From: Nonomuraea montanisoli
GTDB lineage: Bacteria; Actinomycetota; Actinomycetes; Streptosporangiales; Streptosporangiaceae
Assembly: GCF_013363975.1 (NCBI RefSeq)
Contig: NZ_JABWGN010000023.1
Coordinates: forward strand, 59,154-123,153
Direction of reading: 5' to 3'
Length of the DNA stretch: 64,000 nucleotides
The translations under genes and the position numbers were made by a program. A model generated the notes under the pieces. The model saw only the letters and a list, made by a program, of their open reading frames with translations. It did no database searches and had not been told where the DNA came from. Shown here one piece after another: positions 9,501 to 17,061 of the stretch. Numbering within the stretch: position 1 is the first letter of the stretch; the number at the start of each line of letters is the position of its first letter.

Positions 9501-9933
9501 GGCGTCACCCGGCCGGTCGACCCCGCACCTGACCGCGTTGCTGCTGGGCGTGCTCGCCCAGGCGGACGCCGCGGAGGGCTCATTGGACGAGGCGCTGCGC
9601 CGGCTCGACCACCCGGCGGTGCACCTGACGCTGACCTGGCACACACCGGTCGCGGCCTCGGTCGCGGTGGCGGTCGCGGCGATCGAGCTGGGCCGCGGCC
9701 GGCCGGAGCGGGCGGGACGCCTGCTCGGGGCCGCCACCGCGTTGCGGGGCTGGGACGATCCTGGCGACGCCGACGTGCGGATGACCGCACAGCGGGCCGC
9801 CGACGTCCTCGGCGCCACCGGGCTCGCGGCTGCGCGCGTCGCGGGTGCGGCGATGTCGCGGGCCGAGGCCGAGGCCCTGGTGTCCGCGACCATCACCGCC
9901 CCCGGACCCCACCGCCCCGTTCAGCCCACGTGA
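6508..9933 (+). CDS. AfsR-like SARP transcriptional regulator (BTAD, NB-ARC, TPR)
   Basis: About 1141 residues from the GTG at 6508, chosen because VRVGILGPL is where this family normally begins and GAGAG precedes it. An in-frame ATG at 6385 would add 41 residues encoded by a tandem repeat. Order: OmpR-like winged helix (about 5-90), BTAD domain (95-240), NB-ARC ATPase with P-loop GPAGAGKT (about 287-294) and VLVLDNCEH, then a TPR-rich C-terminus. AfsR-type proteins activate secondary metabolism in an ATP-dependent way. A low-complexity insert of five 12-residue repeats (DNA 8863-9042) interrupts the TPR region. Its target is unknown. No co-transcribed partner is evident; the next gene is convergent. 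Confidence 0.93.
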   Translation: MRVGILGPLTLDTATGPAWVGGARLRALLARLALDAGRAVRPATLVEALWGEADPAGHLHALQSLASRLRRVLGDPGLLASGSAGYRLAVEPEAVDAARFERLARAGRRALALSRPAEAAATLREALSLWRGPALADVREAPFAAADAERLERARLAALEDRVEAELALGHDLDLVAELESLTAAYPLRERLHAQLVRALALNGRGAEALAAYERIRGLLADTFGADPGPQLQEAHLAVLRGELREHPRPRRTHGNLDVPLTSFVGRDDDVRRVTGLLGRVRLVTLVGPAGAGKTRLAGTVGRRLAPSGGVWFVPLAPAGADDVPRVVLDLLRAREQGVPPRPVPPEAVLDHLADTLADGELVLVLDNCEHVVEAAATLAATLLGRCPRLRVLATSREPLRIDGETLHPVLPLELPEPGATAERARACAAVRLFHDRAAAVRPDFALEGGALAAAVEICRRLDGLPLAIELAAARLRALPAEAVAARLDDRFRLLTGGSRTALPRHRTLDAAVAWSWDLLDGDERLLLERLSVVPGDFTEDTAAAIGRWDGFTEHAAAVGGRGGSIKDAAVGGRRDVRDLLAALADKSLLHPVEPADPVEPRYRMLETIREYGLARLARRGEVDAVRARHAGFFLRLAETADPHLRTSGQLRWLARLSSERDNLSAAIRWAVESGDAALAVRFGVALCWFWFLRDHPPESLDLLGRVLQVRGPAEPRARALVLAAHALAMTEAISRPEEAEAAFDRIREALEHAAPGSHPVVEMARLALAIGAGHDPAAPAPAAPDASGAPDEPTDPVTFGSASEPTTPDAFGSEDAPAGPVVFGSLDESAVPDASGSPDASTAPWSRSLALLLQGVLAMNTGRAAEATRVLKRALTGFEELGERWGLATTLSTLHSALLRSGEPGGAPEPAERATRLFRELGMAEHTMENEVAAALRLAETGDVNGGRRRLADLLGQAGRNGSAESLVQVRLGLARLEWRAEQPGAAREHALAALAEASPGRSTPHLTALLLGVLAQADAAEGSLDEALRRLDHPAVHLTLTWHTPVAASVAVAVAAIELGRGRPERAGRLLGAATALRGWDDPGDADVRMTAQRAADVLGATGLAAARVAGAAMSRAEAEALVSATITAPGPHRPVQPT
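8863..9042. repeat. 36-bp in-frame tandem repeat x5 inside the SARP gene
   Basis: Exactly five 36-bp units encode imperfect dodecapeptides such as VTFGSASEPTTP, DAFGSEDAPAGP and DASGSPDASTAP. They form an acidic, Pro/Ser-rich insert in the otherwise helical TPR region. Confidence 0.85.
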
Positions 9934-10003
9934 GCCGCACCCGACGTCGCGCCCCGGTCAACCGGCGGGAGCCACAACGGAGACGAGCAACCCCGCACAC
10001 CGG

Positions 10004-11479
10004 TCACCCCTCGGGCGGCGCGGATGGCACGGTAGGCGCAGGCCGCACGGTCGGCGCGGAGGGCGCAGGCGGTGCGGGAGGCGCAGACGGTGCAGGAGGC
10101 ACGGAGGGCACCGATGGAGCAGGAGGCGGAACTGCCGCAGAGGGCGCGGGCGGCGCGGGCTTGCCGAACATGGCGCAGGTCACGGCGGTCTGGAGCTCTC
10201 CGGCGGCCTCGGCGATCTTCGGGTCGGCCGCGAACTCGGACCAGAACTCCGTAGAGACCAGGACGCTCGCCGTCCGGCCGCCCGCGCGGTCGGTCAGGTT
10301 GGCGGTGAGGTACCCGGGCATGCCGCCGTCGTGACCCCAGAACGTCCCGCACGGATGGGGACCGGTCTGGACGCCAAGCCCGTATCCGGGCCCGTCGGGC
10401 CTCTTCGGATCCACCGGGACGGTTGTGCGCATCTGCGCGAGCTGGGCGGCGGGCAGCAACCGGCCGGACATCAGCGCGCGGTAGAAGCGCGACCAGTCCC
10501 GCGCGGTGGACACCACCGCCCCGGCCGCCCCGCCCCACCCGGGGCCGTTGCCGGAGACGTCCACGTTTCCGTGCCGGCGCGTCCCGGCGACGTGCCTGAA
10601 CGCGGCAGGCACGCCCGGCGGCATGTGGGCGGCGTCCGGTTCGTAGCCGCGGGCGTGGGGGCCGCGCCAGGTGGGGTCGGTGGCGTAGTACGTGTGGTCG
10701 AGGCCGAGCGGCCGGGCGATCCGGTCCCGGACCAGATCGGCCAGGCCCGTCCCGGTGGCCTGCTCCAGGACGGCGCCGATCGCGGCGTAGTTGGTGTTGC
10801 TGTACGACCATCCGCGCCCGGGTTCGAACAGCGGATCATGCTTCACGCCCAGGGCGAGCAGCTTCGCCGAGGTCCACCGCCGCCGGTCCGTGCCGAGGAA
10901 CGACGGCCTGATCGCGGGGTCCTCGGTGTAGTCGTACAGGCCGCTGGTGTGGTTGAGCAGCATGCGCAACGTGATCGCCTCGCCCCCGGGCACCTTGCCC
11001 GGCAGCCACTTCTCCACCGGGTCGGTCAGGGCGAGCCGGCCCTCGGCGGCGAGTTGCAGCACGAGCGTGGCCATCATGGTCTTGGTGTTGGACCCCATCC
11101 GGAACTCGTCCCCCGCCTTGAGCAGGTGGTCCGGCCTGGTCCACGGGGCCTGCTCGGCGATCTCGACCGGCGTCCCACGGCCGTCGTCCACCCGCACGAT
11201 CACACCGGGCGCGCCGGCGTCCACCAGCTTCCGCGCCAACCGCCGCAGTTCCTCGCCGAGCTCGACCCGCTGATCGACGCCCAGCTCGACCCGCTGATCG
11301 GCGCGCAGCTCAGCGGCACCGCGCCAGGCCGCGGGCGTCGCGGCGGCGGGAGTCGTGGCAGCGGCGGGAGTCGCGCCGGTCGTCGCCGCCAAGCTGACCG
11401 CCAGCGCCGAAACCATGACCATGCGCGCCCGGCGCGGACGCACCGCACGATCCGCAAAAAGCAGTACACGTAGGGACAT
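10004..11479 (-). CDS. Secreted serine hydrolase of the beta-lactamase / D-Ala-D-Ala carboxypeptidase family
   Basis: About 491 residues from the ATG at 11479, which has GGAGG about ten bases upstream; longer in-frame starts lack one. The N-terminus is a signal peptide (basic region, MVMVSALAVSLAATT, then Ala-rich cleavage region). The penicillin-binding fold motifs are present: SNTK (SxxK) in MGSNTKTMMA, the tyrosine motif YSN in GWSYSNTNY, and HDGG in GHDGGMPGY. The substrate could be peptidoglycan stem peptide or an ester. The last 50 or so residues are a Pro/Ala/Ser-rich tail, and two 24-bp repeats (11258-11305) lie just after the signal peptide. It is convergent with the SARP gene. Confidence 0.92.
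   Translation of the reverse strand: MSLRVLLFADRAVRPRRARMVMVSALAVSLAATTGATPAAATTPAAATPAAWRGAAELRADQRVELGVDQRVELGEELRRLARKLVDAGAPGVIVRVDDGRGTPVEIAEQAPWTRPDHLLKAGDEFRMGSNTKTMMATLVLQLAAEGRLALTDPVEKWLPGKVPGGEAITLRMLLNHTSGLYDYTEDPAIRPSFLGTDRRRWTSAKLLALGVKHDPLFEPGRGWSYSNTNYAAIGAVLEQATGTGLADLVRDRIARPLGLDHTYYATDPTWRGPHARGYEPDAAHMPPGVPAAFRHVAGTRRHGNVDVSGNGPGWGGAAGAVVSTARDWSRFYRALMSGRLLPAAQLAQMRTTVPVDPKRPDGPGYGLGVQTGPHPCGTFWGHDGGMPGYLTANLTDRAGGRTASVLVSTEFWSEFAADPKIAEAAGELQTAVTCAMFGKPAPPAPSAAVPPPAPSVPSVPPAPSAPPAPPAPSAPTVRPAPTVPSAPPEG
11258..11305. repeat. 24-bp in-frame tandem repeat x2 in the serine hydrolase
   Basis: Two near-identical 24-bp units encode the octapeptide pattern LxxDQRVE between the signal peptide and the catalytic domain. 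Confidence 0.75.
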
Positions 11480-11626
11480 TGACCCGTTCCTCCGGGTGAT
11501 AGGTGACGCGGACGTCCCCACCCTCAAGCCCCCCGCTCACAAACCGCACTCAGCGCGCTGTCAGCCGCCGGGCGCCCCCGCTCGGTCGGGGCCGGAAGTG
11601 TCGGTGGCGGCTTCTAAGCTTTGGCC

Positions 11627-13309
11627 ATGGCACGTGCTAACGAGGAAGCGGCGGCTGCGCTGCAGGAATACGCCGAGCTGTTCGCGCTGACGGGCGGCGA
11701 CGCCTTCCGGGTGCGCAGCTACCAGAAGGCCGCCAAGGCCATCGCCGGCTTCCCCGAGGACATCTCGGCGGTCGACGTGCGCTCCGTCCCGGGCGTCGGC
11801 GAGGCGATCGCGAAGAAGATGGAGGAGTTCCTGCAGCGCGGGAGCTTCCGGCAGCTCGACGACCTGCGCGGCCGGGTCCCCGAGGGGGTGCTGCGGCTGA
11901 CGCGCGTGCCGTCGCTGGGCCCGAAGACCGCGATCATGCTGTTCGAGGACTTCGGCATCGACTCCCCCGGCGCGCTGGGCGAGGCCATCGCGGCGGGCCG
12001 GCTCGACGGCGTCAAGGGCCTCGGCGCCAAGACCCTGGCCAACCTCGCCAAGGGCGTCCAGCAGCTCGAACAGTCCGGCCGGCGCGTCCACATCGGCGTC
12101 GCCATGTCCCTGGCCGAGCAGGTGATGGCGTCGCTGACGGCCGAGCGGATCACCTACGCCGGGTCGCTGCGCCGCATGAAGGACACGATCGGCGACATCG
12201 ACATCCTCGCCGTGGCGCCCGAGTCGATCATGGAGGAGTTCCGGGCGCAGCCGTACGTCGCGGAGGTGATCGCCGCCGGTGACAAGAAGACGTCGGTCCG
12301 CACCACCTCCGGCGTCCAGATCGACCTGCGGGTGGTGCCCGCCGGCTCGTGGGGCGCCGCCCTGCAGTACTTCACGGGCTCCAAGGAGCACAACGTCGCG
12401 GTCCGCGAGCTGGCGGTCAAGAAGGGCTGGAAGCTGTCGGAGTACGGCCTGTTCGAGGGCGAGCGGGTGATCGCCGCCGAGACCGAGGAGGACATCTACG
12501 CCGCGCTCGGCATGCAGTTCGTCCCGCCGCCCATGCGTGAGGACGGCGGCGAGGTGCGCGCGGCGCTGCGCGGCGAGCTGCCCGAGCTGGTGCGCCTGGA
12601 GGACCTGCGGGGCGACCTGCACACCCACACCGACCTGACCGACGGCATCGCCTCGCTGGAGGACATGGTGGCCGCCGCCGAGGCGCGGGGTTACTCCTAC
12701 TACGCGGTCACCGACCACGCGCCCGACCTGGCCATGCAGCGCATGACGCTCGACAAGGCGCTGGAGCAGCGCGAGCGGCTGGCCAAGCTCCAGGAGCGGC
12801 ATCCGGGCATGCGGCTGCTGCACGGCACCGAGCTCAACATCGCGCCCGACGGCTCGGTCGACTGGCCCGCCGAGGTGCTGCGCGACTTCGACGTGTGCGT
12901 GGCCTCCGTCCACTCCCACTTCGGCATGCCGCGCGACGAGATGACCCGCCGCTTCATCGCCGCCTGCGAGAACCCGTACGTCGACATCATCGGCCACCCC
13001 ACCACCCGCAAGATCGGCAAGCGTGACCCGGTCGACGCCGACTGGGACGCCGTCTTCCGCGCCGCCGCCCGCACGGGCACGGTCATGGAGATCGACTCCT
13101 ATCCCGACCGCTCCGACCTGCCGGCCGACCTGGTGCGGCTGGCCAAGCACCACGGCGTGAAGTTCTCCATCGACAGCGACTCCCACGCCATCCCGCACCT
13201 GGCGCACCAGCGCTACGGCGTCGGCATCGCGCAACGGGCCTGGCTCACCACCGACGACGTGATCAACACCTGGCCGCTGGAGCGGCTGCGGGCGTTCCTG
13301 CGGCCCTGA
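11627..13309 (+). CDS. polX: PolX-type DNA polymerase/3'-5' exonuclease with PHP domain
   Basis: 560 residues. The N-terminal helix-hairpin-helix region (about 45-130) precedes the polymerase-beta palm, with GSLRRMKDTIGDIDIL (from about residue 180) carrying the metal-binding aspartates and a third Asp in VQIDLRVV. The C-terminal PHP domain starts at DLHTHTDLTDG (about 330), with further metal ligands in TDHAPDL, HGTELNI and VHSHFG. PolX family proteins act in gap filling and base-excision repair. The ATG at 11627 was chosen over the TTG at 11621; no strong ribosome site is visible. Monocistronic between a divergent hydrolase and the next gene 111 bp away. Length fits bacterial PolX (about 570). 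Confidence 0.95.
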   Translation: MARANEEAAAALQEYAELFALTGGDAFRVRSYQKAAKAIAGFPEDISAVDVRSVPGVGEAIAKKMEEFLQRGSFRQLDDLRGRVPEGVLRLTRVPSLGPKTAIMLFEDFGIDSPGALGEAIAAGRLDGVKGLGAKTLANLAKGVQQLEQSGRRVHIGVAMSLAEQVMASLTAERITYAGSLRRMKDTIGDIDILAVAPESIMEEFRAQPYVAEVIAAGDKKTSVRTTSGVQIDLRVVPAGSWGAALQYFTGSKEHNVAVRELAVKKGWKLSEYGLFEGERVIAAETEEDIYAALGMQFVPPPMREDGGEVRAALRGELPELVRLEDLRGDLHTHTDLTDGIASLEDMVAAAEARGYSYYAVTDHAPDLAMQRMTLDKALEQRERLAKLQERHPGMRLLHGTELNIAPDGSVDWPAEVLRDFDVCVASVHSHFGMPRDEMTRRFIAACENPYVDIIGHPTTRKIGKRDPVDADWDAVFRAAARTGTVMEIDSYPDRSDLPADLVRLAKHHGVKFSIDSDSHAIPHLAHQRYGVGIAQRAWLTTDDVINTWPLERLRAFLRP

Positions 13310-13362
13310 CGCCCGCCGGGGTCGCGGGATTCCGGGGCGTCGCGGCGTAAGGTGAAGACGAC

Positions 13363-13389
13363 CCGGCTCTCTCCCCGGGAGCGAGCCGG
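13363..13389 (+). terminator. Possible hairpin terminator after polX
   Basis: A 13-bp inverted repeat with one mismatch (13363-13375 and 13377-13389) lies 54 bp after polX and before the next ribosome site. No T-run follows, so it could equally be a leader structure of the downstream gene. Confidence 0.35.
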
Positions 13390-13420
13390 TCCTGTCGATC
13401 CCTCGGCATCGGGAGGGCGC

Positions 13421-14383
13421 ATGACGGCGAAGGCGTTCGCCTCGTCGGCCGACATGGCGGACAAGCGGCAGACCCTGGACGTGCTCGCGGACGGCGTGTA
13501 CGCGTTCACCGCCGAGGGCGATCCCAACGCCGGCGCGATCGAGGGCGAGGACTTCCTCGTCTGCTTCGAGGCGCTGGCCACGCCCGTGGCGGCGGGCGAG
13601 TGGCTGGCCCGGCTGCGCGAGCACACCCGCAAGCCGGTGCGCTACCTCGTGCTGTCGCACTACCACGCCGTACGGGTGCTGGGCGCGAGCGCGTTCGGGG
13701 CCGACGTCGTCGTGGCGCACGACAAGACGCGGGAGCTGATCGCCGAGCGCGGCAAGGAGGACTGGGAGTCGGAGTTCGGGCGGATGCCGCGCCTGTTCAA
13801 GGAGCCGGACAGCATCCCGGGCCTGACGTGGCCGGCGCTGACCTTCTCCGAGCGGCTCACGATCGACCTCGGCGGCGGGCGCGGCGACCTCGTGCTGTGG
13901 CACTGCGGGCGCGGCCACACCGAGGGCGACCTGGTGGCCTGGCTGCCGGAGCGGCGCATCCTGTTCGCCGGCGACCTGGTGGAGGCCCAGGCCGCCCTCT
14001 ACACCGGCGACGCCTTCCACCGCGACTGGGCCACCGGCACGCTCGACCGGATCGCGGCGCTGGGGGCCGAGACGCTGGTCGGAGGTCGCGGCGCGGTCGC
14101 CCAAGGGCGGGAGGCGGTGGACGCGGCCGTCGCGCAGACGCGGATGTTCCTGGAGGTCATGATCCGGGAGGTGGGCGCGGTGCGTGACGCGGGCGGCACG
14201 CTCAAGCAGGCGTTCGAGGCGGTGCACGAGCGGCTCGCGCCCCGGTTCGGCGGGTGGCCGATCTTCGAGCACTGTCTGCCGTTCGACGTCTCGCGGCTGT
14301 GGGACGAGCTGTCCGGCGTCGAACGCCCCCGCATCTGGACGGCGGCCCGCGACCGCGAGGTCTGGGACCTCCTCCAGGGCTGA
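13421..14383 (+). CDS. Metallo-beta-lactamase-fold hydrolase
   Basis: 320 residues from the ATG at 13421, with GGGAGG seven bases upstream. The fold is indicated by LVLSHYHAVRVLGASAF (from about 76), GRGHTEGD and ILFAGDLVEA, in the order seen in SoxH-like MBL proteins. The first zinc motif reads HYHAVR instead of HxHxDH: the aspartate that binds the second metal and its following histidine are both absent. It may therefore be mononuclear or altered in activity. The C-terminal 100 residues are helical. It ends 6 bp before the FAD monooxygenase start, so the two are probably co-transcribed. Substrate unknown. Confidence 0.85.
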   Translation: MTAKAFASSADMADKRQTLDVLADGVYAFTAEGDPNAGAIEGEDFLVCFEALATPVAAGEWLARLREHTRKPVRYLVLSHYHAVRVLGASAFGADVVVAHDKTRELIAERGKEDWESEFGRMPRLFKEPDSIPGLTWPALTFSERLTIDLGGGRGDLVLWHCGRGHTEGDLVAWLPERRILFAGDLVEAQAALYTGDAFHRDWATGTLDRIAALGAETLVGGRGAVAQGREAVDAAVAQTRMFLEVMIREVGAVRDAGGTLKQAFEAVHERLAPRFGGWPIFEHCLPFDVSRLWDELSGVERPRIWTAARDREVWDLLQG

Positions 14384-14389
14384 GCGACG

Positions 14390-16696
14390 ATGCCGGCCGA
14401 CGAACACCCACTCCGCGACCTCGCGCCCCGCGCCGCGCCGCCTTCCCCGGCAGCGGACGTGGCGACGCGAGCAGTCGCGACACCGCAGCATGAGGTGGAG
14501 TCGCGAGCTGATGCCGGGTCGCGAGCTGATGCCGGGTCGCAAGCTGATGCCGGGTCACAAGCTGAGGCCGAGTCGCGAGCTGAGGCCGAGTCACAAGCTG
14601 ATGCCGGGTCACGAGCTGGGGCCGGGTCGCGAGCGGACGTGGCGCCGCGAATCGGCTCGCTGCCGCGACCTGGGGCGCTGCGGGCCGGGGTGGTGCCGGA
14701 AGGGAAGGCGGCGTCGCTTCCCGTGGTCGTGATCGGGGCGGGGCCGGTGGGGCAGACGGCGGCGCTGCTGCTGGCCCGCTGGGGGCTGCCCGTCGTGGTC
14801 CTCGACCGGGCGTCCGGCCGCGTCCGCGCCGGGTCGAGGTCGATCTGCCAGCAACGGGACGTCCTCGACGTGTGGGAGGCGGCCGGCTGCGCCGCGATCA
14901 CCGCCGAGGGGCTGACCTGGACCACCGCGCGCACCTACTACCGCGACCGCGAGCTGTTCGCGTGGAGCTTCGACCCGGGCCGCTCGCCGCTGCCGCCGTT
15001 CGTGAACATCTCGCAGGCCCGGACCGAGGAGCTGCTGGACGAGCGGATCGCCGCGACGCCGCTCGTCGACGTCCGGTGGGGGCACGAGGCGGTCGCGTTC
15101 ACCGAAGACCCCGGTGGTGTCACCGTGCGGTGCGCGGACGGCTCGGAGGTCCGGGGCTCGCACGCGATCGCCTGCACGGGCGCCCACGGCGGCGCCGTCC
15201 GGGACATGCTCGGGGTGTCGTTCGACGGGGAGACGTTCGAGGAGCGGTTCCTCATCTGCGACATCCGGGCCGACCTGCCCGGCTGGGAGCGGGAGCGGCG
15301 TTTCCACTTCGACCCCACCTGGAACCCGGGACGCCAGGTGCTCATCCACCCGTGCCCCGGCTCGACGTACCGCATCGACTGGCAGGTGCCGCCGGATTTC
15401 GACCTCGCCGCCGAGGAGGCGTCGGGCGGGCTCGACCGGCGGATCCGGATGATCGTGGGTGACCGGCCGTACGAGCTGGTGTGGCGGACCGTGTACCGCT
15501 TCCACGCCCGGGTGGCGGGGCGGATGCGGGTCGGCCGGGTGCTGCTGGCGGGCGACTGCGCGCACCTGGTGGCGCCGTTCGGGGCCCGGGGGCTGAACTC
15601 CGGGGTGCCGGACGCGGAGAACGCCGCCTGGAAGATCGCTTTCGTCCGGCATGGGTGGGCGCCGGAGGAGCTGCTGGAGACGTACGAGGTGGAACGGCGG
15701 GCGGCGGCGCTGGAGAACCTTGAGGTGACGGGGGCGACGATGCGCTTCCTGGTGCCGCGCACGGAGGAGGGGCGGGCCCGCCGCCGCGAGATCCTCGAAC
15801 GCGCCGCCCGCACCTGCCCGGACGGCCGTGAGGACGGGCGCGACGCGTGTGACCGCTCGGACTTCGGTGAGGCCGCGTGGGACACCGACGAACGCGCCAG
15901 GCACGGACGAGACACGAACGGGCACGCCACGCACGGACGGGACACGGACGGGGACGACATGGACGTGCGCGACGGCGACTGGCGTGGCACAGACACGCGC
16001 GACGGCGACTGGCGTGGCACAGACGGACGCGACGTAGACCGGCGCAGCACAGACGCGCGCGACGCAGAACGCCGCGACACAGACGGGCATGACGCAGAAC
16101 GGCGCCACACAGACGGGCATGACGCAGAACGGCGCGGCACGGACGGGCGCCCCGACGCCGACGAGGCCGGCAAGGCTGGGGAAGCGGTGGCTGTGAAAGC
16201 GGCGGCAGCGGAAGCGGTGGCGGCGGAAGCGGTGGCGGCGGTGGACTCGGGGCGGTTCGCGGAGCCGTTCTGGTATCTCGACTCGCCGCTGACGACCCGC
16301 GCACCGGGACGGACGTTCACCGGGCGCCCGCCGAGAGGAGAGTCGCCGGCCCCGGTGCCCGGTGTCATCGTGCCCGATGCGCCGGTCTCCGTCCCGGGAC
16401 GGCCGGAGGTGACCAGGTTGCGGCAGCTCTGCCGGGACGGGTTGCTCGTCCTGCTCACCGAGGGCTGCGACCGCGAGAGGCTCACGGCGGCGGCGCGGGA
16501 CGCGGTGCGGGCGCCGGTCGCGGTGGTGACGGTGGAGGAGATCGACCCGGCCGGAGACGTGCGCAAGGCTCTGGAGGCCAGGCCGTGCGAGGCATGGCTC
16601 GTCCGCCCCGACGCCCACATCGCCGCCGTCCTCACCGCCCCCGACCCGGCCGCCCTGGCGCAGGCCGCCCGCCGCTCCCTCGGCCACCCTTCCTGA
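14390..16696 (+). CDS. FAD-dependent aromatic hydroxylase (MhpA-like) with repeat insertions
   Basis: 768 residues if translation starts at the ATG 6 bp after the previous stop. The Rossmann motif VVVIGAGPVGQTAALLLARWG begins only at about residue 111. The first 110 residues are mostly a 6-residue repeat, so a later start (GTG near 14686) is possible. The second FAD motif, LLAGDCAHLVAPFGARGLNSG, is at about 388. The sequence resembles 3-(3-hydroxyphenyl)propionate-type monooxygenases, which hydroxylate an aromatic ring with NAD(P)H and oxygen. Between the catalytic part and a thioredoxin-like C-terminal region lies an insert with six decapeptide repeats of the form RDxxRRxTDG, then an Ala/Glu stretch. 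Substrate unknown. Confidence 0.9.
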   Translation: MPADEHPLRDLAPRAAPPSPAADVATRAVATPQHEVESRADAGSRADAGSQADAGSQAEAESRAEAESQADAGSRAGAGSRADVAPRIGSLPRPGALRAGVVPEGKAASLPVVVIGAGPVGQTAALLLARWGLPVVVLDRASGRVRAGSRSICQQRDVLDVWEAAGCAAITAEGLTWTTARTYYRDRELFAWSFDPGRSPLPPFVNISQARTEELLDERIAATPLVDVRWGHEAVAFTEDPGGVTVRCADGSEVRGSHAIACTGAHGGAVRDMLGVSFDGETFEERFLICDIRADLPGWERERRFHFDPTWNPGRQVLIHPCPGSTYRIDWQVPPDFDLAAEEASGGLDRRIRMIVGDRPYELVWRTVYRFHARVAGRMRVGRVLLAGDCAHLVAPFGARGLNSGVPDAENAAWKIAFVRHGWAPEELLETYEVERRAAALENLEVTGATMRFLVPRTEEGRARRREILERAARTCPDGREDGRDACDRSDFGEAAWDTDERARHGRDTNGHATHGRDTDGDDMDVRDGDWRGTDTRDGDWRGTDGRDVDRRSTDARDAERRDTDGHDAERRHTDGHDAERRGTDGRPDADEAGKAGEAVAVKAAAAEAVAAEAVAAVDSGRFAEPFWYLDSPLTTRAPGRTFTGRPPRGESPAPVPGVIVPDAPVSVPGRPEVTRLRQLCRDGLLVLLTEGCDRERLTAAARDAVRAPVAVVTVEEIDPAGDVRKALEARPCEAWLVRPDAHIAAVLTAPDPAALAQAARRSLGHPS
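14501..14626. repeat. 18-bp tandem repeat x7 in the monooxygenase N-terminus
   Basis: Seven 18-bp units based on TCGCGAGCTGATGCCGGG encode the hexapeptide S-R/Q-A-D/E-A-G/E. The array keeps the frame and ends about 100 bp before the FAD-binding motif. Confidence 0.9.
15968..16147. repeat. 30-bp in-frame tandem repeat x6 in the monooxygenase
   Basis: Six 30-bp units encode charged decapeptides such as RDGDWRGTDG and HDAERRGTDG. Less regular related sequence extends upstream to about 15890. Confidence 0.88.
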
Positions 16697-16755
16697 CCGC
16701 TCTCCCGGCCGCCCTTCCTGACTGCCCTCCCGGCCGCCCTTCCTGACTACTCCCC
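16681..16755. repeat. 25-bp tandem repeat x3 over the monooxygenase stop codon
   Basis: The unit is CGGCCGCCCTTCCTGACTG plus six bases. Copies start at 16681, 16706 and 16731. The first contains the real stop TGA (16694-16696); the others repeat it outside the gene. Confidence 0.88.
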
Positions 16756-16781
16756 CGGCTCCTCCGCCCGCGCCTTCGCCG

Positions 16782-17027
16782 GTCGCCGCCGTCGACCAAA
16801 CCGTCGAGACCGTCGGACGCCTCGACATGGCCTACAACAACGCGGGCATCCAGATCCCGCCCTGTGACGCCGCTGGCGAGGCGGGCGAGGCCGAAGCCGG
16901 CCTGCCCGTCAACCGGCTCGGGACCGCCGAGGAGGTTGCGCATGCCGTGCTGTGGCTGCGCAGCCCCGGAGCCGGCTTCGTCGTCGGCGTGGCCCTGCCC
17001 GTCGACGGCGGCTACGTCGCCCGCCGA
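16782..17027 (+). pseudogene. Remnant of a short-chain dehydrogenase/reductase with an internal deletion
   Basis: One frame reads DQTVETVGRLDMAYNNAGIQ, with the SDR motif NNAG, then jumps within 20 residues to the family's C-terminal end: GTAEEVAHAVLWLRSP and a terminal DGGYVA. The N-terminal Rossmann motif and the catalytic Ser/Tyr/Lys region are missing. About 130 residues between NNAG and the tail have been lost, as has the 5' end. No ribosome site precedes it. It lies in the 365-bp gap between the monooxygenase and a convergent alpha/beta hydrolase. Confidence 0.75.
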
Positions 17028-17061
17028 CCAGCCGGAAGGGCCGGTCCGACGCGACCGGTCG

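Noticed and set aside
11561..14542. 993-codon minus-strand frame opposite polX and the MBL gene
   Set aside because: Antisense of well-supported genes; composition is typical of a GC-rich antisense frame, with no recognisable domain.
14501..16147. CRISPR-like array in the monooxygenase gene
   Set aside because: Repeats are directly adjacent without spacers, in frame and imperfect, so they are coding minisatellites.
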